Assembly: GCA_037074765.1 (NCBI GenBank)
Contig: JBAMDO010000233.1
Coordinates: forward strand, 1-64,000
Source: Mansonella perstans
Lineage: Eukaryota; Nematoda; Chromadorea; Rhabditida; Onchocercidae
Length of the DNA: 64,000 bases
Direction of reading: 5' to 3'
The first letter of the stretch is position 1, and every line of letters starts with the position of its first letter. The position numbers were made by a program, and so were the translations under genes. This document shows positions 49,701 to 61,738 of this stretch, piece by piece. Below the pieces are notes generated by a model, which ran no database searches, had not been told where the DNA came from, and saw only the letters and a list, made by a program, of their open reading frames with translations.

Positions 49701-51903
49701 CACGATTCTGAAAACAAATAAAATCACTTAAAAAGATTCATATTTCAATATTAATTATTGCCCTTTTATAGTAAAGCTGATATGTCGAATACAAAACACC
49801 TGTGTAATGAAGCTTGGAACTCAAAATCATACAGTATCACAGAAGTATAAGTCACCATCAAACAATGGTCAATAGTTTACAAGATTACACCAAACAAGAA
49901 CTTATGAAATTCTAAAATGACCTGCTCACGTCTCCAATGAGGAGGAGTACGACTTCCATCGTGGTCACTGCTGCCCTCTGGAGTTCGAAATCGAAGTGCG
50001 CCGCGTCCCTGAACAAATGTAATATTCAGGTTGCAGTTATTAAACAAAAAAAATTTTCGGTGATTACGAAAATTATAAAGTTTAGAAATACAAAAGTTTA
50101 AAAATAAGCAATTGTTACAGTAAACTGAGCGGAATATCTCTAGCATGATATTTAAATGTAGCAGGCAGGCAAACGGAAAACTGAAAACTAATCAAATGAA
50201 TAAGAACAATATGATTAATCATCACTGAATATGGAAGTGATGCTACCTTTATTTTGTGCCCAGTTCGAGTTCTCCGCATACGATTCAAACGTTGGCCAAT
50301 ATCACGTCGCGAAACACGCTGAGGTGACTGCCGTAACTTTTCTTTCTTTTCTTTCTTCAAATTTTCTGGTGTTTTTGATCTAAAAAAAGTTTTTTCGAGA
50401 TTAAAAAAGTTAGAGAGTTAAGATCTCATTCTCAAATAAAGCGTGGGCATTCACCGTCTCATAAGATACTTATTTTGGTGATCCGGTTCTTCCGGCAGAT
50501 CTTCTGCCTTTACACTCGATAGCTGTAGCTCCGTCTCCGGAACAACAGTGCCAATTTCCAAATGTTCCACCTCATCACATCCTTTCCGTTTCTTCTCTTT
50601 CATTTTTGTCTTTTTTGTCTTCTTGTGACTTTTTTCAACCGATGTAGAAGAACTGAAAATAAAAACATTATATACCAAACTGGGAATAAAAAGAAAAAAA
50701 CCAGACAAGTCAAGAATATAAAGATGAGAAAACTATAATTCCTTTCAAATCCTAAGACAAATTAAATTTAGTAGAAATCCAATAAGCAATAAATATCACC
50801 AGTATATTCTTCAATTATGCTTTATTCAAGCTATAGTTAATGTACACATGAATCTTTCATTACCTGATTGATTCACTCGATGCAGAGGAATACCGTCTTT
50901 TTTTCCGTCGAACAAGTTCACCACAATTAAGTATTACAACATCAGCCAGTGGGCGATTCTTGGAATTAGTTTTCAAATATTCAATTTTGGTTACAACTTC
51001 TTGCCCAGAAACGACCTGCAGATGGTTATTTTAAACTGTTTCCTTTATCTCTTTCAAATAAGAAAGCAAAAACAAACGTTGCAAAAGGATTAAAGTTCAT
51101 CATCCTTTGCTAAAGATTTAAATAACCACCGTGAGCAACAGAAAAAGTAAGCTTAGAAGCTTAGAAACGCTGGAACTATCGAGATTCTTTATTTTATGTT
51201 AAATATCAGAGAATTTTGCTCAGCCCTAAAAATTTCATATGCATATCTGTGTACATGAAGCAGGAAAACAGCAAATAAATGGATGAATGATTCACTGTAA
51301 TTTCATATATCTTCAGTCACTCACCTTACCAAATACCACATGGATATTGTTGAGATGTGGAGCGGGTGTTGTAGTGATGAAAAATTGTGAACCATTCGTA
51401 TTAGGTCCTTTATTCGCCATCGACACAAGAAACGGTTCATCATGCTTCATGACGAATTCTTCATCATCGAACATACCACCGTAAATTGATTCCCCACCGG
51501 TCCCATCACCTTTCGTAAAATCACCTCCCTGGAAAAGAAATTGACTCGCCTATTTAATCACTAAATTTCTTTATCACATGTTGCTATCTTCCCTAACATA
51601 ATGTTTTAATTCGTTACACATGATAACTTGTTCTGTTAAAAAAGCATATCAATTTCTGTCTTATTATTGGCAAACCATTACCTGAATCATGAAATTCTTG
51701 ATGACACGATGAAATGTTGATCCTTTATAGTGCAAAGGTTTGCCACTAATCTTACCGGTGCCAGCCATACCAGTACAAAGCATCAGGAAATTATTACACG
51801 TCCGTGGTGCTATGTCATTGTATAATTCGATTACGATGCGACCAGCGAGGTTACCATCAATTGTTACATCGAAAAATACCCTACGGCGGTCTTTTTTTGA
51901 CAT
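46755..51903 (-). CDS. cyp-1: Large SR-rich cyclophilin (peptidyl-prolyl isomerase, NK-TR/PPIG type; filarial CYP-1)
   Basis: Thirteen phase-consistent exons: 51682-51903, 51325-51528, 50864-51015, 50455-50652, 50247-50379, 49922-50008, 49492-49707, 49170-49310, 48879-49038, 47906-48584, 47612-47840, 47241-47332 and 46755-46815. The total is 857 aa, close to the 843 aa I recall for Brugia malayi CYP-1. Residues 1-180 are the cyclophilin domain. Arg66, Phe71, Met72 and Gln74 ([11 protein letters not shown]) and NGSQFFITT are conserved. His132 ([12 protein letters not shown]) replaces the Trp that binds cyclosporin, as in CYP-1, which is known to be poorly drug-sensitive. The rest is Lys/Glu-rich, then Arg/Ser dipeptides ([20 protein letters not shown]), and ends in a poly-Ser tail ([29 protein letters not shown]). 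Such proteins sit in nuclear speckles and associate with splicing factors. The last two exons depend on skipping a TAA just after the 47612 donor. The alternative is an earlier stop at 47606. Confidence 0.95.
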
Positions 51904-51935
51904 ATTTCGTCACAAAGGGAGAAATAGATGAATAA

Positions 51936-51943
51936 CTGAAAAA
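51936..51943 (-). promoter_or_regulatory. TTTTTCAG acceptor 5' of the cyclophilin start
   Basis: On the minus strand ACTTTTTCAG ends 32 nt before the cyclophilin ATG (51903), with no AG in between. This is the expected form of an SL1 trans-splice site or a 5' UTR intron end. Confidence 0.5.
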
Positions 51944-53398
51944 GTAAAGTTACTCGAAAGTTAGGAATTTCAAGAAAGAAATTCGTTTACAAAAATGAAA
52001 TTGATGTAAGCACTGCCAAATATAAATCTTTCTTTAATCAGCTAGACAACCAGTGGACGGAAGGTTACTGTATACTTATAGTACTGAATAGTACCAATAA
52101 AGTATTGAAAACAGATTGAAAACATTCACGTAGTCAACATTATTACCAGTAACATAAAGGAAATTAGGCGAAAATTTCCAGCATACGTTTCAGTCAGAAG
52201 GGACAAGCTATCAAACATACAATTAATTTATTGGATAGTATCGGCCAGTTGTGAAATACCGGACCGGCTTATTTCACCTCATATTACAGTGGAGGGGAAC
52301 TTCGGATGGTTTTCGTTTTCGAAGTTATATAAGTTAGGCAATTGTGTCTTCGTTTAATGTGAACGGTAAGTAGCCGTTAAAGAGGTTAAAATTAATTTAA
52401 CTCCAAGAGTTGAATCAGTCATGCCGTACCGAGAAGCATGACAGAGTCGATTTTAGAGCAGTAGTTTCTCAATGAACTATTTTAACACCTGTTAGTAAAG
52501 TGATAGTGGAAATTACTGTTCATTTTTGCACTTTTCAGTCAACTAAAATTCCATTATTTCATTCAAGTGGAATCGGTGAAAGCTAATTTAATTTTATCTT
52601 TCTTACGTCCAGAAGTTTGCTTCAAGTATTATCAGTGATCAGTGCTAATTCAAGAGATGGTAATTTCATCAAGTGATGTTTATTGTGCAGTTGTTATTAC
52701 ATGGTATTATAATAAAAGTTTAAGTACAGCGAAGCTTAGTTTCTACCTCATTCTGTTCGTTTTTTCATTTAAATAAAATAATGGAACTTCGATTGACTGA
52801 AAAGTGTAAAAATAGGCAGTGATTTCTACTATCACTTTATTAACAGTTAAAACTGCTAGCTTGTAAATGTTTGAAAACTGAGCCGGAAATATTTATAGAT
52901 ATAGTAGGTCTGATCAGTGTAGCATAAGTGGGATCGTTGAGTATTAATTTGATGTAGTTTCACTGTAGTTATTCGTAGGCAAGTGTTGTTGCAGCTATTG
53001 TGGTAGTCGGTGTGAGTCCTTTGTTTTGTTGTTGACATGTGGAGTAAGTAAATTTTGAGATATTAAACAATAGCTGTATAGTAAACAAGTAGTTTGTGAA
53101 GTAACATCAATCAATAAACAGTTTTTATTTCTCAGTTCTAGTTTGTTTTTGTAGTAGAATCATTTGTGGGTGGATAAGACAAAAAGAGATGAAAGTTGAG
53201 ATGAACAAAATTTTTACACATGAAATAAAAGTAAATAATGAGAGCGAAAGTGAAAAAGATTTGGACTGATGGATTTGCTTATTGATGTAATACGACTTAA
53301 ATTTTGTTCGGTGATGACATGAAAAAATTCATTGAAGAGCACTGTTTTTCAGTATTGACTGTTAATTTATTTAGTTTTTTCTTAAATCAATAGCGACA
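51944..53398. other. Bidirectional promoter region between cyclophilin and UQCRB
   Basis: This is the intergenic interval between divergent genes. I see no open frame with coding character and no repeat of note. Confidence 0.5.
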
Positions 53399-53409
53399 TT
53401 TTTTTTCAG
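53399..53409 (+). promoter_or_regulatory. Possible trans-splice or 5' UTR acceptor for UQCRB
   Basis: TTTTTTTTCAG ends at 53409, 67 nt before the UQCRB ATG. It is the strongest acceptor upstream of the start. Confidence 0.45.
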
Positions 53410-53476
53410 AACAAATCATCACTTCCAAACATTCAGCATCATTAATCATTGTCGTGTGAATTAGAACGTGGAACAA

Positions 53477-55077
53477 ATGGTACGTTCAACATTGTTGGCA
53501 AAGGTTAGTGATTCTACAGGTTATGTTGATTATTAGTGGGTAATTTTTTATCTGGAAATACAATAATTTATTACAGAAATATGTTCTTGGTCAGAATCAT
53601 CGTAATGGGAAGATTTACTTCCATAGCAGCGTTAAAACGTAGCTCTCGGCATTTACTTTGGTTTAATTTTCTTTCCGCAAACTTGTCATCAGTGATATTG
53701 AAAAATTATTCATCACTGATAATGAAGAAAATTTAGGATATTATTACTATTAATTATAATGGTTAGCAGGGATGAAAGATTTTTTGGATGTATTCATCAA
53801 AATTTTTGATCTATAGAAGCTAGCGGCCTGAGCCATTTAGTATGTGGCAAGTTTCTTAAGTGATGTCAATCTTCCGAATATATATATTCTATTTTGAAAT
53901 TCTACGTAGCAAAATGTGCTGAAAATTTTTGGTTCTATAGTGATCAAATTATTATTTTATATGACCGTTTCTGTTAGCGTAACCCCCATGATTTCTTTAG
54001 GTTGCTGTATCGCAATCATTGTCAGTGGCGCGCTGGGATAAGGTCTCGCCAGCTGTCAAAAACATCAAATTTACTTATAATGGTATTTATAGGCTGTTGA
54101 ATTTATTGCCATTGAGTTCAGTTTCAAATGTAGCATTGGGTGACTCTGAGTGCTGCAATAAGCAGAATTTTAAATTACATAACTTTAACTCCGTCAATTT
54201 GTTTTCAGTGTATATGTACAGTATGAAATTCATTTTATTGATTCGCAAGATCAGTTTTTTTTTCTACTGGATTATTGCACTGTTTTAACAGTCTATTTGC
54301 ATTTTCAAACCAGCATAGTTACAAATGCTGTTTTTTACAGGGAAATGGGCACAAATCTTACGGTATTATTTATGGACGTATGGCTGGAGTGGAAGACGAT
54401 ATGGTTCTATTTTAATAACTCAATCTGTTTCTTAAGGCTAAAATTCATCAATTAGTTTTTTAATCAAATGATTACATACAGTCATTGTCATAAGTGCAAA
54501 AGAATTAAAAACTCTTGGGTTTTAATTTCAGCCGATCAACTTTTAGCAGAAACATGGAATTTTTTTTGATGGCAGGAAATATCAAATTTTCCGGAAGTCA
54601 GCCTGAGTTAGAGTTTTTAATTTCGTGAAAATATCAGGTTTGTTGTTTCACGATCAGTGCTTTGAACCAGCTCCTGAAGTGAAAGAGGCGCTGCGTCGAT
54701 TAAACTTGAAGGAGCCCTGGCTTTTTGATGAACGCAAAATACGACTCTATCATGCACATTCGATGAAATCCCATGGCGAACAGCTGCCAAAAGAAAAGTG
54801 GACAAAGTGGGAAGATGTATGTTTATGTTTGCTTTATTTGATAATGAATGGGTGGATTCTATGTTTCATGCTCCGCTTTTCTGATTATACATGTATTTTT
54901 CTTATCGTTATCAGTTGGAGTGGTTTGGCTGATGCATTTATTCGTAGTCGCTTGCTTACCATTTTTCAGGAGACGTGGTATCTTAAGCCATATTTGGATG
55001 AAATTGAGGAAGAAAAGAAGACGCGCTCGAACACTTCTGGATTGCTTCCCGGTTTTCAGTTAAAAGGACACCATTAA
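53477..55077 (+). CDS. UQCRB: Cytochrome bc1 complex subunit 7 (UQCRB/QCR7)
   Basis: The exons are 53477-53503 (MVRSTLLAK), 54001-54082, a 22-nt micro-exon at 54341-54362, 54638-54816 and 54970-55077, for about 138 aa. The family signature is clear: EVKEALRRLNLKEPWLFDER, then LPKEKWTKWED, then WYLKPYLDEIEEEKK. These match human VKEAIRRLPENLY, LPKEQWTKYEE and FYLEPYLKE. The product is a small matrix-side subunit of respiratory complex III, helping cytochrome b assembly and ubiquinol oxidation. The C-terminus (TSGLLPGFQLKGHH) is longer than in mammals. The micro-exon encodes GNGHKSYG, which fills exactly the eight residues expected between TYN and LLF. However, exon 2 ends in phase 1 and the micro-exon needs phase 0, so the joined frame is off by one base. 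Skipping the micro-exon restores frame with an eight-residue deletion. A single extra G in the GGG at 54340-54342 would explain this. Confidence 0.9.
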
Positions 55078-55700
55078 CAAAAAATGGGGAGTATAACTCT
55101 CATTAAACGTCCTTATAGCAGTATATATGAATATACTTAGTTTAACTGTATTCTTAAGTGTAGAATAAGTTTAAGCACAGAGTACTCTGGAATGTCAAGT
55201 CAAATAAGCTTGATTGTGTGATAATGTATTGTGATTTCTAGATATCGAAATTTTTCCAACAATTTAGATTAAATTAGCATTCTGTTCCAAGTTGTGATTG
55301 TCAACAGGAAGTCCGCATATTTAATGATGCAGCAACTTTGATCAATATCTTCGCTGTTGATTATCTGTTACTATTTGATGAAAAATACAATATGACAGGT
55401 ACTAAGTGATTAATCTTGTGTTATGCCACAGTTCATATAGGAGTCCTTTCTTTTGATATTTAGTTTTTTTTCTTTTTTTGATACATATTTACAGATATTG
55501 ATTATTGTATTAATTTACGAACTTAATTAAATCATTCATCCTCACAACATTTTTTCATATTTCTGTAAAAGAGAGAAAAAATACAGTTTCTTTTCATAAA
55601 TGAATCACAAAAGAATTACTAGGTACGACAATTTTATATTAAAATCTCCTTTTTCTAGCAGGAAATATTTATGATTTAAATTTGAAGAAACGGAATTATT
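55078..55700. other. 3'-3' spacer
   Basis: The overlapping 3' regions of UQCRB (plus) and the membrane-protein gene (minus) lie here. I see nothing else. Confidence 0.5.
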
Positions 55701-58209
55701 TTAGCGATCATTAACATTAACAGTAAGTTCTGAAATAGCTGTATTAACAGTTGGTTTTACTGACGCATCCTGTAGTGACTTTTTGGGTATAGTTGATGCT
55801 TTGCGTCTAATTGCTTCATCCAGGCTATTGATATATGAATCATCGGATAATGATTCCAGTGAGTGGAACTGCAATATTTGCAATATATTAAACTATGCAA
55901 AAAATGATATGAATGCAGCCTGGGCTTTGTTTCGCCGAATTATTTGCTTCAAGTTTGAGATGGAAGTTGAGATTTGATTGTGAAATTTTCAAATTATTTT
56001 CATAAAGTTGTATCTAGTTAAGCTATTAGTGATCGTATGGAACTGATTTTTTCCAGGTTCTATTCAAATTTCAATGGCAATTTTTTCCAAGAAAATTTTA
56101 AAAAACGAACATCTCAAATTAAACATCAATAAAAACTAAACATCAATAAAAACTAATTGAAATCTCAACATTTTCAATAAAACTAATTGAGATCCCAACA
56201 TTTCTATAAGGATTATGAAATGATATAAATTGGAATTTTGTTGAATATGTTCTTAACACGTGCTTAAAAACGAATAGTCAGAATAACATCGGGATTTTGA
56301 ACTTACTTGCATTTTTGACTTTTGAAAATCGGCAGCGGAACAGTTAAACGACAGACCATCCCAAGTATGGAATTCCGTTTCTGTTGCAAAAAATGAGCTT
56401 TTCGCTTGACGATATATTTTTGATGATGCGCAAAGCTTCTTTCGTCGACGATATATAGCTGATGCCACTGCTGATAATTTTTTAAGGTAAACTTAAAGAT
56501 AAAAATCTGAACGCTTATGAAAGACGCGATATAAGAGTCATTTTTGAATACTAATTTTACTGTCGATGACTTCTATACATTTCATAAATTTTATTGTTAG
56601 ATAATCCGTTTGTGGAATCATGAATTTCAATTGATACCAATGCCAAATGCAGTTATAATAGCAATACCACTAATAGCAATTAATATGATGTCCGTCACGC
56701 CATCTATTTCATTTGAGACATGTCGGGAATCGTAGAACGCGATTATATCATCTGCTAAAACAGATCAAATTTAAATCAAATCTATTGTCGCATATGCGTA
56801 GGATTACTATTCACACTCATGATTTCTTATCATAAAGGAAAAAATTAAAAAAGCCAAGTTGGAAATTTTAAGGTTAGTAACTTCTTACTAACAAAGTTAT
56901 TGATTTCATTTGATCTTTTCTTAAATTTAATCTTTAATTTCTTTGCTTTTTTTTGTTTTCTCTTTACAAATAATCATTTTTCATTTGTTGTTTAATAGAA
57001 ACTGCAATTTAAAGAAATCATGTTTTATGAAAAATTCGGAAAAAGAAAATCTCAGTGCTGAATTTTTCAACTGCCCGTATCATTTCAGAAATTTCACGAA
57101 ATAAATATTGAAGCACTCCGAGAAAGACAGGAAAAGAACAATAGGGCTAAGTTTTTCAAATTTTTTTCATTTATCTCAATTTATTTTAATTGGTACCATT
57201 GCTAACAATGAAGCCAATATATCCATGTGCCATTGTTATCAGTAGTAGTTGGAAAAGATAATGCATTGTATAGCATTTTTTCCAAATGCCACTGATAACA
57301 ATGTTGACAATATATTCATGCAATGCTCCATGTCGTGCAGTATTTTTCTACTTTGCCCTTTTTCTCTTTTTCCTTTTTCTTTTTTTCAAGTAACCTTTAA
57401 TTAAAACAATATTTGATTCAACTTATTTTAAATATGATAAAAAGTGAAGCTTACTATTTCTAATTTCGAAGCTACCATTACCAAAAGTGGTCGAATTTGA
57501 TGGTTTATTGTGGTTGATTGAATCGGTTGTTTCGGTTGTGCCCAATGGCATCTCTACACCATTTTTTTCCTTCATTTCAGTCTTAACCTGTTTTGCTAAA
57601 ATCATTTAAAATAATGTTCAATAAATACCGACTGCTACTATGCAAACAAACTGAAGTATTTTTCGGACATAGAAGAAAAGGCGCATAATGTTAGTAGTTT
57701 AACAAATTATTGCTTTCTTCATCGGCTTAACTTCTAAAAATTCGACTATAAACTGCAAAACTTGGTTGTCTTGCCGAAAGCTTTCCGGAAATATATCTTG
57801 CTAAGTTTCTCAATTGCATTGCGAAAAATAAATGAAATTGGCAGATCTCATCTTATACTTAGCAATAAAGATATAATTGTTCATCAATCACAATTGTATC
57901 TTTGCTACTATTCCTGTCATTTCTTATTAGATCGCTACCATCACTCATACGATCTCATAAATTTCATCTGTTTGTAATTAAACAATACAGGAAATGAAAT
58001 AAAGATCAAATTGAATATCTGGAAATAAAAGATAAAATTTGCTAATACAAATAACTCTAACATTTTATGGATGAGACAAAAATATCTATTGGTGCAATAT
58101 TGGCGACAAGTTTTTCGTCCACATTTGGGTGACAATATATTGTTGTAGAAGCAATCAATGGCCATAGAATGATAATTGCACCGAACGATTGATTGTTTGA
58201 ATTTGGCAT
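55701..58209 (-). CDS. Single-pass type I membrane protein, 244 aa, 5 exons, unknown family
   Basis: The exons are 58062-58209, 57455-57595, 56638-56751, 56307-56470 and 55701-55868. Every junction is GT/AG and in phase. Residues 1-26 form a signal peptide (FGAIIILWPLIASTTIYC core). An extracellular part of about 90 residues carries two N-glycosylation sequons (Asn83 NST and Asn89 NGS) and many Thr/Ser/Asn. One membrane helix spans about 118-140 (DIILIAISGIAIITAFGIAV) and is followed at once by a basic stop-transfer YRRRKK. A Ser-rich cytoplasmic tail of about 100 residues contains FHSLESLSDDSYINSLDEAI and ends ELTVNVNDR. I recognise no family; a receptor or adhesion-like surface protein is inferred from topology only. 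The first ATG at 58216 is in another frame; I chose the ATG at 58209 because it gives the signal peptide and the correct phase. It is convergent with UQCRB. Confidence 0.7.
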
Positions 58210-61200
58210 AATTCATCGCTTAACAAATACCTATATTACCATCGAATATTGAGTGGAAAAACTAACACATGCATTAAAGGTCAGCGATTGTGTTTCTAAA
58301 CTGAGTGAATTTCATTTAATGAATGAACAGATGAGTGAGTGAGTGCCAAAAGTCTGGAAATCTCAATTGTTACTCATTTCTTGCAGTATTTTTCAATGAA
58401 ATAGTAAGACCTTATTAAAATAATAAATATTAGATATCCATAGGATTTTTTTCAAATTTCCTTTCACATTTAATGAAAAGTTAATTTTTTTGAAAATCAG
58501 TCAAAAGTTAAAGTAATCGAAGTTGTTAAAAAAGCTTACTATGTAACAATATAACCAACAGCACTGACATGTTGATGTCGGTAAAAGGCAAATTACGCAA
58601 AAAAGTGAAAATTAAAATGAAAAACATCCCATTGAAATAAAATTAACATATTGAATAATAAATTAATTCATTTGTCACCAAAATCCTTTCATCTCTTCCT
58701 TAGCAAAAAAAGCTTTATTCAACATCTCAATATCCTTTTTTATCAAATTTGCAACTCAGTTTAAGTCAGTTAATGAGTTCCCACCAAATTTCTTGATGAG
58801 CAGCATCTTGTCTACAATATAGTTTTCCTCCACAAAAAAATATGACACTAGTTGTTATATCGTGCTAGCGCAATATTAAGTGTATTATCACCGAAATATC
58901 ACAAGAGCTATGTATTTTGATAAGGCTAGCGGTAATAAGATTACTTGTCTTAAGGGCTATTCGTCGTTTTCTTTTTTTAATCAATTTTCAATGGTTTTCT
59001 TAATCAACATCATTCTTTTTATATATGTAGAGGATTTGTACTCTTTAATTCATTTAGTAGCTAAAGAAGTGATTTCTTTAAAAGGAAATTGATTAAAAAT
59101 TCTGCGGTATATATAATATAATATAATATAATATAATATAATATAATATAATAATAATAATAATAATATAATATAATATAATATAGTATATACATATATT
59201 TATGTATCTGTTGTTTTAGGTTTTTGTTTCGGGATTTCCTTTTCCTCACCTTTTTCGTTTTGTTTTTAATGTAAACAAACTAAAAATAATCTAAATACAT
59301 GAATTGGGCATTGATTAGTTATTGCTCGATTCTTAAAGCATTTTGAGCATTTGAGATGTTGGTAGTAATTAATTATCCCAAATAAGTGGTCTGTTCTCGC
59401 AAAACTATTATTGCAAAACGTATAAAATAAATGGCTTGTTAAATATTATTTAAAAAATGTATTTTTCGATTTATCAGGTCCATTAAATCAATGTAATGTT
59501 TGCTGTAAGCTGGCCTTACGTTATCCCCATGTCCTTGAAAATTTTTACCTGATGCGAAGACCTACTTATACTTGACGATATTTCTAAATTTTCAAACGAA
59601 TTAGAGAAAGGATTACTCGTTTATACCTTTCATATGATAGTGTCTCCTCATTTTATGAACTGCAAAAGTAATTGTAAGTAAATTCAGTTTTTTAAAATGG
59701 TTGAATAAAATTTTGCTTAATTTTGTTATATTCCAGAAGAAAGATTGTTAAAAAGTATAATTTCAAAATACAGAAAAGACAGAAAAGTGCTTTATCATGT
59801 TGATAGCAGAAATAGAATGCATGAGAAAGAGAAAGATGACAATAAAATTTAAATGAAATGAATGAATGAAAGGGATTTGACTTTTTGAATTAAATTGAAT
59901 TGAATTTGAAATGTCAACCAGCAAATCATTTCGAAATTTCAAAAATTTTTTTTTCTTTGAATAATCAAAAGTGAACAGTCACACAGAAAAAGAAAAAGGG
60001 GAAGAAAGGTAAAGGCAAAAAAGGGGAATGAAAAAGAGCAATGAATGAATGAAGGAAGATGGATACTAAGTAAATTTACTTCTAAAATTTGCTAACATAG
60101 AAATTGATTTGAAGTTGTTTATATTGTTGCAACTGTTTACTTATTCTCTTTCCTTCTTCCTTTTACCCTTTTCCACCTCTTTCAATTCGAATTTTATTTA
60201 AAGTTGAAAAACCGAAAAATTAAGTAAAAGTTGGAAAGAAATATTTCAGCGAAATTTCGTTCCATATTATAAATGAATTTTGCACATGATGTAATAATGG
60301 AAAAGAAATAATAACCAAATACATGAAAAATGAAGAAAGTATATTTGAAGTGCCAATTCATCAAACATTGGAAATGTTAATGAATCTTAATTTATTGGCA
60401 TTTTGTTAACAATAGTGATAATTGTATTTGTTTAAAGCGAGACAGGAAAAGAGTGTGTGTGTCTGTGTATGTGCGTTTACAATCAAAATTTATATCTTTA
60501 TCAGGAAGTTATTAAAATAAGTATAAACATGAATACTTTGTTAACCGTCATAGTCATATTCCAATTATTATATTAATAACAAGTAGTAGTAAAATATTGC
60601 GAAAAACTACCGTATAATATTTTATCACTGCCATTTTTCTTATTTGTAACATTGCTTCATTAATGATATACTTTGCTTCTTGCTTTGTATCAGATGATAA
60701 TTAAAATTCGGGCTAAAAACTTATTAGAGGTTAATAAAAATTTGAATTTTAAAAGTCAAACTATTATGAATTGTTTCCGGTTATTTCCTAATAATTACAA
60801 GTTTATTTTAACTAATTATTTCATGCTTATCCCTTGAATAACTTTCTGACAAAGATATGAATCTTGATTGTAAGCACACACACAGATGCAGATATGGACA
60901 CTCGCTTTCTGTCCTTTTTTTAATGCTGTATTGGTTTAAATTTTAGGAGAAAAGTTTTTATCAATGAACAGTGCCGATGTGATATGATAAGCAATACTTT
61001 TGACAAAAGATAGAAAAATGATGAAGCTATCAATTGATAAGTTTGAAAATGGCAGTCAGTACTTGCAGATATTAGAAATTGACTATCTGGCAACGTTTTG
61101 GATAATATCTCTCTCTCAACATTTCACATCATACTTTAAACATACATGGTTTTAAATCTACACAAAATTAGATTGACCTATTTTATAGAGAAAATGAAAA

Positions 61201-61305
61201 GTTGTAATACTTTGACAGATCATTTCAATATTTTATGAGCCAAAAAAGAGCATTGCGGTGAAATGCCAAAGGCAAAGTTAATCTAATGATAAGTAATTAT
61301 TTTAA
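58210..61305. other. Intergenic, AT-rich
   Basis: This is the upstream region of the membrane-protein gene, followed by gene-poor DNA. It contains the compound microsatellite at 59109-59190 and purine-rich runs (59980-60060). No coding exon was supported. Confidence 0.55.
59109..59190. repeat. Compound (TATAA)n/(ATA)n microsatellite
   Basis: About eight pentamer TATAA units are followed by trinucleotide ATA units and then pentamers again. An open frame on the minus strand here (Tyr/Ile repeats) is a product of the repeat. Confidence 0.95.
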
Positions 61306-61425
61306 ATGATGATGAAATATAGTTTAGATAAATCGGAATTGATAAACTGTTTCCGACATACAGCTGCTGCATTGAGAAAAAATTACTGCAGGAATTTCAG
61401 GCTGCTCTCCAATAGCTCTATTAAT
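61306..61425 (+). CDS. Weak candidate first exon
   Basis: ATG ATG ATG opens MMMKYSLDKSELINCFRHTA and continues to a GTTAGC donor in phase 0 after SNSSIN. The composition is protein-like, but there is no confirmed partner exon. A possible one at 62022-62128 does not settle on a frame. Confidence 0.15.
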
Positions 61426-61708
61426 GTTAGCTTTTTTTTATTATCTGCTGAAATGATAATTTTGATATCGAACAAACAAAATTTGCATTTTTTCTACTCT
61501 TTTCTCGTCTCCTTCATTTTCATTATCTTTCTCTTTCTTAAATATTTTAAAACACTAGAATTTAAACGAATTTGTCAATAAAGTACTTAATACTTGGAAA
61601 TTGTTCGCTTGGAAAAATGGGAAATTTTCTTTTAGAGCAAAGGAAACAAAAAAACAAATGCCTAAGAAGCCTAAAATGGAGTTATCATAACTAGAACATA
61701 CAAACAAA

Positions 61709-61738
61709 GCTTACCTTTGCTTTAAACCAAAGGTAAGC
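61709..61738. repeat. 11-bp perfect hairpin GCTTACCTTTG
   Basis: The arms at 61709-61719 and 61728-61738 are perfect reverse complements around CTTTAAAC, whose core TTTAAA is itself palindromic. Most of the right arm motif (AAGGTAA) recurs just downstream. Confidence 0.85.

Noticed and set aside
54625..55077. A continuous 150-codon frame over the UQCRB 3' exons
   Set aside because: It reads through the intron at 54817-54969; removing the intron restores the WED|ETWYLKPYL family match.
57941..58216. 91-codon minus frame starting MNYAKFKQSIV
   Set aside because: It overlaps the signal-peptide exon in the wrong frame and crosses the donor at 58061; the shifted frame gives a signal peptide and correct splice phase.
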